Positions 6,946 through 14,375 of a stretch of 53,534 nt of DNA are shown here, one piece after another. The stretch's first letter is position 1. Each line of letters starts with the position of its first letter. The stretch lies in NCBI GenBank assembly GCA_021847735.1, contig JAJZQD010000007.1, forward strand, positions 1-53,534, written 5' to 3'. The position numbers were made by a program, and so were the translations under genes. The notes under the pieces were generated by a model. The model was not told where the DNA came from. It made no database searches and worked only from the letters and a program-made list of their open reading frames with translations. Origin of the DNA: Bacillota bacterium. GTDB lineage: Bacteria; Bacillota; Thermincolia; Thermincolales; UBA2595.

Positions 6946-7557
6946 ATGTATCCCGAGTCCATCAAAGGGACAGGTGTGATAAGGTATTTGTTTTTGGCCG
7001 GATTGCTGTCAATATTGTTAGGGACCCTGATTCAACTTGATTTACCAACTGTTCAGGATATTAGGGAAAACTTAATTCACCGGGTGGTGGAACGACAGCT
7101 CCAACTTCAGACATCCAAGGAAGAGGATCTTTTAAAAGAGGGTTGGATTTACTTCAATATTGGTGAGTATGAGAAGGCAAAAATGGTGATGGAAAAGGTG
7201 GCCGGGCAAGACCGGAACACTTCGGCACTGTACTGCCTGGGCTTGATAGATATGAAATACCGGCGTTGGGAAGATGCCAGAACCAGGTTGGAATTAGTGA
7301 CGGAAAAGTCCCCGGGACATGCGGCATCGAGGGTAAACCTGGGGAAGGCATATTTCCAACTTCGTTATTACGGGCAAGCCGGAAGCCAATTTGAGGAAGC
7401 GGTGCATATTGAACCAACGGACGAAGAGGCCAGGTTATGGCTCGGAAAAACATACCTTAAACTTAATGAAGTGGACCTAGCTGTAAATATGCTGGAAACT
7501 GTCACCCACGGCAAAGAAGCAGTCGAAGCTGCCGCCTTGATGAAAAACCTACGCTAG
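6946..7557 (+). CDS. Membrane-anchored TPR protein
   Basis: 203 residues. The ATG at 6946 follows GGGGGGTGATCTGTAGG; a GTG at 6934 lies inside that ribosome site. An N-terminal hydrophobic helix (about 12-31, IRYLFLAGLLSILLGTLI) should anchor it to the membrane. Residues about 65-195 contain four to five tetratricopeptide repeats (e.g. AWxxFNIGEYEKAKMVMEKV, LGKAYFQLRYYGQAGSQFEEA, WLGKTYLKLNEVDLAVNML). It is a protein-interaction scaffold of unknown partner. It lies 82 bp before the SEDS gene, so an envelope or sporulation role is possible but only inferred. Confidence 0.8.
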   Translation: MYPESIKGTGVIRYLFLAGLLSILLGTLIQLDLPTVQDIRENLIHRVVERQLQLQTSKEEDLLKEGWIYFNIGEYEKAKMVMEKVAGQDRNTSALYCLGLIDMKYRRWEDARTRLELVTEKSPGHAASRVNLGKAYFQLRYYGQAGSQFEEAVHIEPTDEEARLWLGKTYLKLNEVDLAVNMLETVTHGKEAVEAAALMKNLR

Positions 7558-7639
7558 ATAAACAGGAATTTTGTCTTATGCTGTGGAAATATAACTGCAA
7601 TCAATAATCTACCAAACGTTACCTAAAGGGGAAATAGTT

Positions 7640-8788
7640 GTGCAGAAGCGGTCAATTGACTGGTTTACCCTAATTCCGGTTGTTTTGTTATTATGCATCG
7701 GGATTATCATGGTTTTAAGCGCCAGTTCACCGATGACACTCACGAGCGAAAGCAAGGATGCCTTTTTTTACCTGAAGAAGCAGTTGGTATGGGTTGGTGT
7801 GGGATTCGTAATAATGTTTATGGCGGCAAACTACAATTACCGTAAATTGAAAAAGTACGCCACCCCGGCTGTCGTGATTACCATTGTTTTACTGGTAGTC
7901 GTCTTCGGTTTTAAAGCTAAGAACGGCGCGCACAGTTGGATTATTATAGGCAATAACCAGTTCCAGCCGTCCGAATTTGTAAAACTATGCCTGATTTTAA
8001 TTCTATCGAAAATGATGAGCGTAAAGTCGGCTAAAATGCATTCCCTTCAGGAGGGTCTTGTACCTCCTCTAATTGTTATAGCTATGGTTTGCGGGCTGGT
8101 CCTGTTGGAGCCCGACTTGGGCACAACTATGGTTATTGCCATTACTTCATTTGTAATGCTCTTTGCGGGCGGGGCGCGCCTCCTGCACTTGGCTGCAATA
8201 GGCCTGGCAGGGGTGGCAGCTGCCATGGCTGCAATAGCTGTAGAACCTTACCGCCTAGCCCGGGTGTTTGCCTTTCTGGAACCCTTCAAAGACCCCCGCG
8301 GCATAGGCTATCAAATTACCCAGTCTCTTTATGCCATAGGCTCCGGCGGGTTTTTGGGTGTTGGGCTGGGACGTTCCATGCAGAAGTTTTACTACATACC
8401 TGAACAACACACGGATTTTATATTCAGTATATTGGCAGAAGAGCTCGGTTTTATCGGGGCCACCTTTATCATTTTACTGTTTATATTTTTTGCTGCCAGG
8501 GGATACCGTGTCGCCAAGAATTCCCGGGATAATTTCGGGAGCCTTCTGGCCTGCGGCCTTACGACTATGATTGTTGTGGAAACTGTCATTAATATTGCTG
8601 TTGTCACGTCATCAATGCCTGTAACCGGTATAACCCTTCCGTTTATCAGCTATGGGGGGTCCTCCCTGGTGTTTAAAATGACTGCCGTGGGGGTACTTTT
8701 AAACATATCCAGGTACATCAACCAGGAAGAATTGTTTCATATCAGCGACCGCAGTTCAGGGAAAAAAAGCCGCGTTTTCGGGATTTAA
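7640..8788 (+). CDS. SEDS-family peptidoglycan polymerase (FtsW/RodA/SpoVE type)
   Basis: 382 residues with about ten membrane segments. SEDS signatures are present: WIIIGNNQFQPSEFVKL (about residue 105), LEPDLGTTMV (about 155), GIGYQITQSLYAIGSGGFLGVGLG (about 215-240), the PEQHTDFIFSILAEELGF loop (about 255-270) and PFISYGGSSLV near the C-terminus. The GTG at 7640 follows AAAGGGGAAATA. SEDS proteins polymerise lipid II glycan with a class B PBP partner. Firmicutes have several paralogues (FtsW, RodA, SpoVE); sequence alone does not decide which this is, and no PBP gene is adjacent. Confidence 0.9.
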   Translation: MQKRSIDWFTLIPVVLLLCIGIIMVLSASSPMTLTSESKDAFFYLKKQLVWVGVGFVIMFMAANYNYRKLKKYATPAVVITIVLLVVVFGFKAKNGAHSWIIIGNNQFQPSEFVKLCLILILSKMMSVKSAKMHSLQEGLVPPLIVIAMVCGLVLLEPDLGTTMVIAITSFVMLFAGGARLLHLAAIGLAGVAAAMAAIAVEPYRLARVFAFLEPFKDPRGIGYQITQSLYAIGSGGFLGVGLGRSMQKFYYIPEQHTDFIFSILAEELGFIGATFIILLFIFFAARGYRVAKNSRDNFGSLLACGLTTMIVVETVINIAVVTSSMPVTGITLPFISYGGSSLVFKMTAVGVLLNISRYINQEELFHISDRSSGKKSRVFGI

Positions 8789-8835
8789 ATTAGAGGGCTG
8801 CCCCAGCACGGTCGGCCTTTTTTATGGGTGAAATA

Positions 8836-10914
8836 ATGAGCGATTCCAACAACATGCAGAAACTTTTCAGGGCGCTGGCCGCAGATCAAAAGGATGCCGG
8901 CAGGTGGTTACCGGAATCAGCAGCCCGGGATATGGAGAAACTTGTTTCCCTATTCGTGGTTGACAGGGTGACATATCCACAGGTATACGTCGATTCCCGG
9001 ATTAGGGAAAAAATTCACATTTCTGAGATAATCGGCCGCAACGCAGCCCTGGTGTCGGCCTTTGCCCCTTTTTTTGAAGGCGCGAAGAGCAACTGGGAGC
9101 AGTATAAAAGACAGGCTGTACAGATTAATGAATGTCTGGACAGGTTTGGCCGGGAGGAACTCTTACACATTCCTGGGCAGGTTCACGAGGCAATTTTAGC
9201 TAATCCGGCGTTTAGTGCGGAAAACCGTCCCGGAAGAAAAAAGCTGGGATCTTATTATACCCCGTCTTATATAGTCCGGCACATGGTTAAACAATCTTTT
9301 AACTGTTTTTTTGGCCGCCAAGGAGTCGCCCGGCTGCCAAAGGGTTTTAAAGCTCTTGACCCGGCATGCGGGGGTGCTTCATTTTTATTGGAAGTCTGGG
9401 ATATGCTTACTAAATACGGGTTATCAGAAATTGAAGCCTTGGAGGCGGTTTTTGGGACAGATATTGACAATGAGGCGGTCAAATTAAGCATTTTTGTCTT
9501 GACTGCGGCCGTCCTGGCAAAAACCGGGAAGTCCGTCAATCCGGGGGAAATCAAAGGAAGGTGGGAGAAACAGGTTAAACATGGAAATGCCCTTTCCGTA
9601 TTAAGTTTGGAGTCCCTTTTTCCAGGCACCGGGCTTCCGGGTTTTATTAATTGGCAGGAGGCTTTCCCGGGGGTATTTGCGGAAGGTCCGCCCGTGAACC
9701 AAAGGGGGTTTGACTTCATTGTCGGAAACCCCCCATATGTAGCCAACAAGCTAATTCCTCTGCAGGACAAAAAATATTACCGGGAAAAGTACCTTTCAGC
9801 CGAGGGGCAGTTTGACTTATCTGTCCCCTTTATTGAACAGGGGATTAACCTGCTAAAAAACGGCGGTATTTTATGTTATATTACTTCGAACAAATTCCTG
9901 GCGGCAGATTACGGGAAAACCCTGCGCAAAGAGCTGCTTGAACGCCTGAGGATATCCGATCTGACAGACGTTTCTACACTCAAGGCTTTTGCCGGTACTG
10001 CCGCGTATCCTGTTATTATAACTGTGTGCAAAAAAACGCCGGCAGAGGTAAAATGCCCGGTAAGCATATTTACAGTTGATAACTGGGAAGACCTCGCTGA
10101 AGCAGACCCGGTCATTGTTGACCAGGGTTTTTTCCGCACTCACGGCGATTACCTGATTACAACAAAACTTGACAACCGCATTTTGCCTGTAATTAATAAG
10201 CTCAATGGCATCAGTGGGCGAATCCCCCAGGGCAGCATCAGGTGCGGTCTCGCTCTTACGGGCTTCAACCAGTGGACAGTGAAAAACAGCGCTATGGCCG
10301 AGGTTCCCGGTCCGGGGCAGTGTTTCCGTCCCTTTATTCAGGCGGGACACATAAAACCTTACAGAATTGAACAACACGATTGGATTGACACCAGCCGCTT
10401 TAATTCGGCCAAATGGCTGAGGCTAAAAGGACCGAAACTGGTTGTTCCCGGTATTGCCATGACGCTTAAGGCAGCTGTTGATTACTCGGACTGCCTGTTA
10501 GGGCGCGTGTATTTTATCAGGGAAACAGACACAGAATATGATTTGCGGTATCTGGTGGTTTTGCTGAATTCACTGGTGCTGAATTTTTATTACAGTGTAA
10601 TGTATTGGTCCGTTCACCTGGCGGGAGAATACCTGAGGTTTAACAGTGGGTATCTGGCCAATTTACCTGTTTGCCCGCTTCCGGATAAGCCCGATTCCAT
10701 CGAAGGGAGAATGGTTAGCGAGATAGTTGGAATCGGTCACCAGCTTAACGGCGGCCTAACCTGTCAAGAATTGGACGACCTGTACTGTCTGGCCGAATCC
10801 AGGGTCTTTTCTTTATATGGTTTAACTCCCGAGGAAGCGGAAATAATTATGGGGTTTCTCGGTTTACAAACCGGCAAAAGAGATAAAATAAAAAGGCTGA
10901 TGAAGGAGGTGTAG
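8836..10914 (+). CDS. Orphan adenine-specific DNA methyltransferase (Eco57I/TaqI-like)
   Basis: 692 residues from the ATG at 8836 (GGGTGAAATA spacing; the ATG at 8824 lies within that site). Motif X/I region: KLGSYYTPSYIV, then SAM-binding DPACGGASFLLEVW (about residue 175). Motif IV is NPPY (about 299), the N6-adenine methyltransferase signature. The C-terminal third resembles a TaqI-like target-recognition domain. The N-terminal 100 residues show no recognised PD-(D/E)xK nuclease motif, and no restriction gene is adjacent. It looks like a solitary methyltransferase or a type IIG relative lacking a visible nuclease. Only 2 bases separate it from nudF. Confidence 0.87.
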   Translation: MSDSNNMQKLFRALAADQKDAGRWLPESAARDMEKLVSLFVVDRVTYPQVYVDSRIREKIHISEIIGRNAALVSAFAPFFEGAKSNWEQYKRQAVQINECLDRFGREELLHIPGQVHEAILANPAFSAENRPGRKKLGSYYTPSYIVRHMVKQSFNCFFGRQGVARLPKGFKALDPACGGASFLLEVWDMLTKYGLSEIEALEAVFGTDIDNEAVKLSIFVLTAAVLAKTGKSVNPGEIKGRWEKQVKHGNALSVLSLESLFPGTGLPGFINWQEAFPGVFAEGPPVNQRGFDFIVGNPPYVANKLIPLQDKKYYREKYLSAEGQFDLSVPFIEQGINLLKNGGILCYITSNKFLAADYGKTLRKELLERLRISDLTDVSTLKAFAGTAAYPVIITVCKKTPAEVKCPVSIFTVDNWEDLAEADPVIVDQGFFRTHGDYLITTKLDNRILPVINKLNGISGRIPQGSIRCGLALTGFNQWTVKNSAMAEVPGPGQCFRPFIQAGHIKPYRIEQHDWIDTSRFNSAKWLRLKGPKLVVPGIAMTLKAAVDYSDCLLGRVYFIRETDTEYDLRYLVVLLNSLVLNFYYSVMYWSVHLAGEYLRFNSGYLANLPVCPLPDKPDSIEGRMVSEIVGIGHQLNGGLTCQELDDLYCLAESRVFSLYGLTPEEAEIIMGFLGLQTGKRDKIKRLMKEV

Positions 10915-10916
10915 CC

Positions 10917-11444
10917 TTGCACGAGCAAAAAACTGACAGCCACCTGGTATACCAGGGGAAGGTATTGGATTTAAGGCTGGATACTGTTATTCTTCCTGAT
11001 GGAAAACAGACTACCAGGGAAGTTGTGGTCCACCCTGGGGCGGTTGCCATAGTTGCCTTCAATGATAACAACGAAATCCTGTTGATAAGACAGTTTAGGT
11101 ATCCCGTAGGGCAGGTATTGTGGGAGCTACCCGCAGGGAAGCTGGAGAAGGGTGAGAATCCCCTGGAGTGCGCCAAAAGGGAGTTGGCGGAAGAGACAGG
11201 GCATGGGGCCACGGAATGGACACACCTGTCAACTTTTTTCACCACTCCCGGATTCAGTAATGAGATCATGTATGTTTACATGGCTGCAGGATTGTACAGC
11301 GACCGGCAAAGGGCAGATGACGACGAGTTTATTGAAGTTCACCCGGTGCCCTTTGACAGTGTGGAAAAACGAATTGCCTCAGGTGAAATCGAAGATGCCA
11401 AAACCATTGCCGGAATACTTCTGGCAAGATGCCATCCAAAGTAA
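10917..11444 (+). CDS. nudF: Nudix hydrolase, ADP-ribose pyrophosphatase type
   Basis: 175 residues from the TTG at 10917, directly after AAGGAGGTG. The Nudix box spans residues 74-96 with G-x5-E-x7-REL-x-EE-x-G (GKLEKGE...RELAEETGH). The upstream LLIRQFRYP and downstream FFTTPGFSNEIMYVYMA segments are typical of ADP-ribose pyrophosphatases, which cut ADP-ribose to AMP and ribose 5-phosphate. It probably shares a transcript with the methyltransferase gene (2-bp gap). Confidence 0.9.
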   Translation: MHEQKTDSHLVYQGKVLDLRLDTVILPDGKQTTREVVVHPGAVAIVAFNDNNEILLIRQFRYPVGQVLWELPAGKLEKGENPLECAKRELAEETGHGATEWTHLSTFFTTPGFSNEIMYVYMAAGLYSDRQRADDDEFIEVHPVPFDSVEKRIASGEIEDAKTIAGILLARCHPK

Positions 11445-11445
11445 A

Positions 11446-11470
11446 AAAACCGCCTTCCAAGGCGGTTTTT
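11446..11470. terminator. Bidirectional terminator between nudF and the DUF1858 gene
   Basis: AAAACCGCC pairs with GGCGGTTTT, with an A-run on the left and a T-run on the right. It serves the convergent genes on either side. Confidence 0.85.
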
Positions 11471-11475
11471 CACTT

Positions 11476-11679
11476 TTAAAGGGCTGGTTCAATTTCAAGT
11501 TTTTTGAGGTCGTTCATCAGTTCATCCACTTTAATGCCGTGTACCCGGGCAGCCTGCCCGACGCTTTCATAAGCGACTCCGCCTCAGCCAAGGCATTTCA
11601 TACCATACTTGGCGAATACAGCTACCGAGTTAGGAAATTTCGTGATAACTTCCATAATGATGGTATTTTCCGTAAGCAT
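11476..11679 (-). CDS. DUF1858 / redox-disulfide domain protein with C-x-x-U (candidate selenoprotein)
   Basis: Minus-strand gene of 67 residues if the TGA at 11586-11584 is selenocysteine (residue 32). It starts at the ATG at 11679 after GGAGGCTGATTAAAA. The protein reads MLTENTIIMEVITKFPNSVA, then AKYGMKCLG-U-GGVAYESVGQAARVHGIKVDEL. This is the DUF1858 / hybrid-cluster-protein-associated redox disulfide domain, whose CxxC becomes C29-L-G-U32 here. Similarity continues unbroken past the TGA to the TAA at 11476. Just after the UGA, CGCTT-ATGA-AAGCG (minus strand, 11575-11562) forms a small hairpin compatible with a bacterial SECIS. The alternative, a nonsense mutation, is less likely given the intact downstream frame. 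The role is unknown; probably thiol/selenol redox. Confidence 0.8.
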
Positions 11680-11792
11680 TTTTAATCAGCCTCCAATTCT
11701 CCATGTTATAAGGTTTTTTTATTTTATGTGTGGTTTAATAAATATATTTTATACCAGGAGAGCAAAAATCCTCCTGGCAGGTGCAAAAAAAA

Positions 11793-11987
11793 TTAGGAAT
11801 CTGTTTTAAAATCGGAGGACTGGGCCATAGACTTCTCTGCCCGTTCGATAGCCATACGCACCAGATTGCCGCAGTTTCTTGAAGAGACACCGCCCCATCC
11901 TTCCCGGTCAACGGTTTCTTTGACGCCAAGCTCCTTCGCAAACTCGTACTTAAGAGCATCGGACATAATCCTACGTCTTCTGGACAT
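11793..11987 (-). CDS. Minor alpha/beta-type small acid-soluble spore protein (SspF-like)
   Basis: 64 residues beginning MSRRRRIMSDALKYEFAKELGV, then ETVDREGWGGVSSRNCGNLV and an RAIERAEKSM-type helix. This is the divergent SspF-like branch of alpha/beta SASPs, which coat spore DNA. KYEFAKELG corresponds to the GPR cleavage region (E-F-A). The ATG at 11987 follows AAAAAGGGAGGGTTCTG. It differs clearly from the tandem SASP pair at 37.5-38.0 kb. Expression should be forespore-specific, though no clear sigma-G promoter is visible. Confidence 0.85.
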   Translation of the reverse strand: MSRRRRIMSDALKYEFAKELGVKETVDREGWGGVSSRNCGNLVRMAIERAEKSMAQSSDFKTDS

Positions 11988-12237
11988 CAGAACCCTCCCT
12001 TTTTAAATTTGCACCATCAATAGTGTTTGTGGAATCGTTTTAAATATTAGATGTAATACATAGCATAAATGAAATATTAAGCTATTACCGGCACAACTGA
12101 AGGTATAAGAAAAGGAGCAATAATATACAAAACAAACAAATTTTATCAAAAAAATATAAACTTACAACCGGTTTGAATAATAAATACTAAAATTATTGGG
12201 CACTATAACTCACAGAAAAAAACAAGGAGGATGAGCT

Positions 12238-12375
12238 ATGAACAAATTGGATCAAATGAATATTGCAGATCTTTCCGAGAAAGAAGTGCACCAGTTAGTA
12301 AAATACGAAAAGGAAATCAATTCTATTCAAGAGGGAGAAAAGCAAGAAATCTATCTCTTAGCTTTGAAAAAGTAA
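12238..12375 (+). CDS. Small conserved-looking protein, unknown
   Basis: 45 residues: MNKLDQMNIADLSEKEVHQL then a charged helical stretch (VKYEKEINSIQEGEKQEIYL) ending LALKK. The ATG at 12238 follows AACAAGGAGGATGAGCT, a strong ribosome site, and a convincing terminator follows. Codon use and spacing suggest a real small gene. No family is recognised. It is likely all-helical and cytoplasmic. Confidence 0.6.
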   Translation: MNKLDQMNIADLSEKEVHQLVKYEKEINSIQEGEKQEIYLLALKK

Positions 12376-12377
12376 AA

Positions 12378-12416
12378 AGAGGGGCTGTCCCAGAAGGGGC
12401 AGTCTCTTTGCTTTTT
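12378..12416 (+). terminator. Terminator after the 45-residue ORF
   Basis: AGAGGGGCTGTCCC / GGGGCAGTCTCT hairpin around AGAA, with a G-U pair, followed by TTGCTTTTT. Confidence 0.7.
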
Positions 12417-12424
12417 ACGTCTGG

Positions 12425-12539
12425 GGAAATGGCAGGTGTATTCCTCCGAGCGGCAACAACGCCGTCCGGCTAACCACTCCGTAGCGGAGTGGTTAGCCGA
12501 TGGCGTCAGACCGCTCTCCGGAACACACCTGCCATTTCC
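12425..12539. repeat. Palindromic repeat R4
   Basis: Perfect 15-bp arms GGAAATGGCAGGTGT / ACACCTGCCATTTCC. Its centre is a different strong hairpin, GGCTAACCACTCCG/CGGAGTGGTTAGCC, showing that the interior of the family is replaceable while the arms are kept. Confidence 0.8.
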
Positions 12540-12541
12540 CC

Positions 12542-12694
12542 AACTTGAGTAAGACTGCCTCTTTTGAGACAATATGAGAAAAAGGCAGGGCCTGCGAGGG
12601 AGCAATAACTCAGCTGGCAAAAGACCACTCCGGCTTAGGCGGATCGCGGGCCGGCGGACGTCAGCCTCCCTCTCCGGACACACCTGCCATTTTC
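12542..12694. repeat. Tail module T2 followed by palindromic repeat R5
   Basis: The tail (12542-12582) holds AACTTGAGTAAGACTGCCTC and TTGAGACAATATGAGAAAAA. R5 follows (about 12581-12694) with AGCAATAACTCAGC, GGCGGACGTCAGCC and the right arm CACACCTGCCATTTTC; its left arm is degenerate. The stretch 12695-12800 shows no gene. Confidence 0.7.
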
Positions 12695-12814
12695 TTTTTA
12701 TTGCCGAATGAGGAGCCCCTTTGATACAATAATGAGAGGAATCATTCTGGCAGCATATGAATATAGTTAGAACAACCGGTCAACCGTAAAATACACCCGT
12801 TGGCGATCAACTTT

Positions 12815-12843
12815 TTGAATATAGATTTGCCTGAGTATATAAT
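12815..12843 (+). promoter_or_regulatory. Sigma-A promoter upstream of the ferredoxin gene
   Basis: TTGAAT (12815-12820), 17-bp spacer, TATAAT (12838-12843). Transcription would begin about 115 bp before the ferredoxin start, leaving a leader with a short ORF and hairpin. Confidence 0.7.
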
Positions 12844-12900
12844 TGAACTGACAAAAACCTCATTGTTTGGCAGCTGTAATGGAGAAAGGTGGAAATAAGT

Positions 12901-12948
12901 ATGCAAGCTAATGTTGTTCTAGGAGGTCCGAAGGTCCTCCCAATATAA
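12901..12948 (+). CDS. Possible 15-residue leader peptide before ferredoxin
   Basis: ATG at 12901, preceded by GGAGAAAGGTGGAAATAAGT, reads MQANVVLGGPKVLPI then TAA. Its 3' half overlaps a hairpin (GGAGG-T-CC-GAA-GG-T-CCTCC, 12922-12940) that could mask or pause ribosomes ahead of the ferredoxin gene. Whether it is translated is uncertain. Confidence 0.35.
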   Translation: MQANVVLGGPKVLPI

Positions 12949-12970
12949 ATAATTATGGGGGTGTATATGA

Positions 12971-13150
12971 ATGGCACCAAAGGTGGAGGTTGACAAATGC
13001 GAAGGATGTGGTAATTGCCTGGAAGTATGCCCAGCAGATGTTTTTGAGATGGAGGACGGAAAGGCAAAGGTAATCAGACCTGACGACTGCCTTGATTGCG
13101 GAGCGTGCGCGGAAGAGTGTCCGACACAGGCCATAACTCTAGAAGACTAA
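12971..13150 (+). CDS. 2[4Fe-4S] ferredoxin
   Basis: 59 residues with two C-x2-C-x2-C-x3-CP clusters: CEGCGNCLEVCP (residues 10-21) and CLDCGACAEECP (residues 40-51). It is a soluble low-potential electron carrier for anaerobic metabolism and may serve the [FeFe] hydrogenase and other oxidoreductases, though no partner gene is adjacent. The ATG at 12971 follows TGGGGGTGTATATGA. Transcribed alone, with its own promoter and terminator. Confidence 0.95.
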   Translation: MAPKVEVDKCEGCGNCLEVCPADVFEMEDGKAKVIRPDDCLDCGACAEECPTQAITLED

Positions 13151-13156
13151 CTTAGA

Positions 13157-13182
13157 GCCCCGGATAAAAACCGGGGTTTTTC
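13157..13182 (+). terminator. Terminator after ferredoxin
   Basis: CCCCGG pairs with CCGGGG, followed by TTTTT. Confidence 0.8.
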
Positions 13183-13256
13183 CATTGTTAAATACCTAAG
13201 ATAACCCTCGCACTGAACAGCCTGAATCGTTTTATAAAGGCGGGTTGTTATAAATC

Positions 13257-13286
13257 AAAAGCGCCCTTTGAAAGGGCGCTTTTTTT
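13257..13286. terminator. Strong terminator at the 3' end of minC
   Basis: AAAAGCGCCCTTT pairs perfectly with AAAGGGCGCTTTT. A- and T-runs on both sides make it bidirectional. Confidence 0.85.
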
Positions 13287-13291
13287 AAGGC

Positions 13292-14017
13292 TTATTTGAG
13301 ACCATGGGTCAGGTAAGGTTCAATGAACATTTGATTTTTATGTAAGCGGGCGATTTCGGGATTGGTGCTGACCTTACTGTTTTCCGGGGGGCGGCTTATC
13401 GTCGAAGCGATGCGAAGCTGCACCGGGTTTAAACGGTAGGCCATAATAATTGAACTTTGGTCACCGTTGGCGCCGGCGTGAACAACGCCCCGCAGGCTGC
13501 CCATTATTACTATGTCACCACTGGCAGTTATTTCCGAACCGGGGTTGACATCCCCGAGGATTACAACGTTGCCGTCATAATTAATTTTTTGTCCCGAACG
13601 CATGCTGCGACTGACCAGCAAACAAGGTTTTTTGTCAGTTTGGTTAATCCCCACTGACGGGATAGAAGGTGAAGCTTCGCGCATCAAGGGCCGCACATTG
13701 TCGGCCATAGCTGTTTCGCGCGGTGTTTCCGGGGCGTGATGAATCGCCGGTTCAGGCTCGACTGCCGGTTTCCAGGTGATTTCTCCGTCAGGGACAAGTC
13801 CGTGCTCACAGCAGATGTTTTCAAGTTCCTTGGTATTTTCTGCTGTCATGGTATTAAAGTCCAGGTGAAACGTAAATCTGGCGCCCTTAAAAAATCCCTG
13901 AGACGACTCAATTTTCTGTTTCAGGGTTTTCTTTAGTTCCTCAAAGTCATGGTTCGGGTCAAGGCAAATAACCAAACCCTTGCGGGTTCCTTTAATACTT
14001 ATAATATCACTGTTCAT
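13292..14017 (-). CDS. minC: Septum site-determining protein MinC
   Basis: 241 residues from the ATG at 14017 (CTGGAGGTAGATTC before it); upstream in-frame sequence lacks a start signal and is not family-like. The N-terminal domain (about 1-100, NSDIISIKGTRKGLVICLD...) fits MinC_N. A Pro/Glu-rich linker (about 105-150) joins the C-terminal beta-helix domain with SGQKINYDGNVVILGDVNPG and GSEITASGDIVIMGSLRGVVHAG (about 165-210), the conserved MinC_C motifs that bind MinD and FtsZ. It inhibits FtsZ assembly at wrong sites. minD is normally next to minC, but none is here, so minC is an orphan in this window. Confidence 0.92.
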   Translation of the reverse strand: MNSDIISIKGTRKGLVICLDPNHDFEELKKTLKQKIESSQGFFKGARFTFHLDFNTMTAENTKELENICCEHGLVPDGEITWKPAVEPEPAIHHAPETPRETAMADNVRPLMREASPSIPSVGINQTDKKPCLLVSRSMRSGQKINYDGNVVILGDVNPGSEITASGDIVIMGSLRGVVHAGANGDQSSIIMAYRLNPVQLRIASTISRPPENSKVSTNPEIARLHKNQMFIEPYLTHGLK

Positions 14018-14213
14018 GAATCTACCTCCAGGGAAACAGTAAGTTTTCCAATAGAGGATAAAATTCGACCAAGTATTGCAATTTCCTCTAAAATGTTGCG
14101 TAAAATTATTAAAACTCCCTAAAGTTTCCCCCCTTTTTATACGATAAAAAAGACAACCGAACAGTGGGGTCATGGATGACCCTAATAATTCCAAGGAAGG
14201 AGGCTAGGAGAAG

Positions 14214-14342
14214 ATGCTCAGTACTAACCTAGCAACTGCGGACAAAGACACGGAACCGGATTTAAAACAGGAAATCAGGTATAAGTTTTTGGCTTCACTT
14301 ATAGTTATTTCTGCGGGAGTACTTTTAGTTATTCTAAGGTAA
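14214..14342 (+). CDS. Small single-span membrane protein, unknown
   Basis: 42 residues: a charged N-terminus (STNLATADKDTEPDLKQEIR) and one hydrophobic helix (about 23-41, FLASLIVISAGVLLVIL). The ATG at 14214 follows AAGGAAGGAGGCTAGGAGAAG. A perfect terminator begins 3 bp after the stop. The clean gene signals support a real small membrane peptide; no family is recognised. Confidence 0.6.
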   Translation: MLSTNLATADKDTEPDLKQEIRYKFLASLIVISAGVLLVILR

Positions 14343-14344
14343 AA

Positions 14345-14375
14345 AATAAGACAGGCCCCACGGCCTGTCTTATTT
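14345..14375. terminator. Bidirectional terminator
   Basis: AATAAGACAGGCC (14345-14357) pairs perfectly with GGCCTGTCTTATT (14362-14374). It sits between the 42-residue ORF and the convergent GGDEF gene. Confidence 0.9.

Noticed and set aside
9267-9770. 167-codon minus-strand frame
   Set aside because: It is the antisense shadow of the methyltransferase gene, whose motifs are clear.
8836-10914. A full restriction-modification system
   Set aside because: Only the methyltransferase is recognisable; the neighbours are a SEDS gene and nudF.
12231-12473. 80-codon frame starting MSYEQIG
   Set aside because: It begins inside the ribosome site of the 45-residue ORF at 12238 and runs through that gene's terminator into a repeat.
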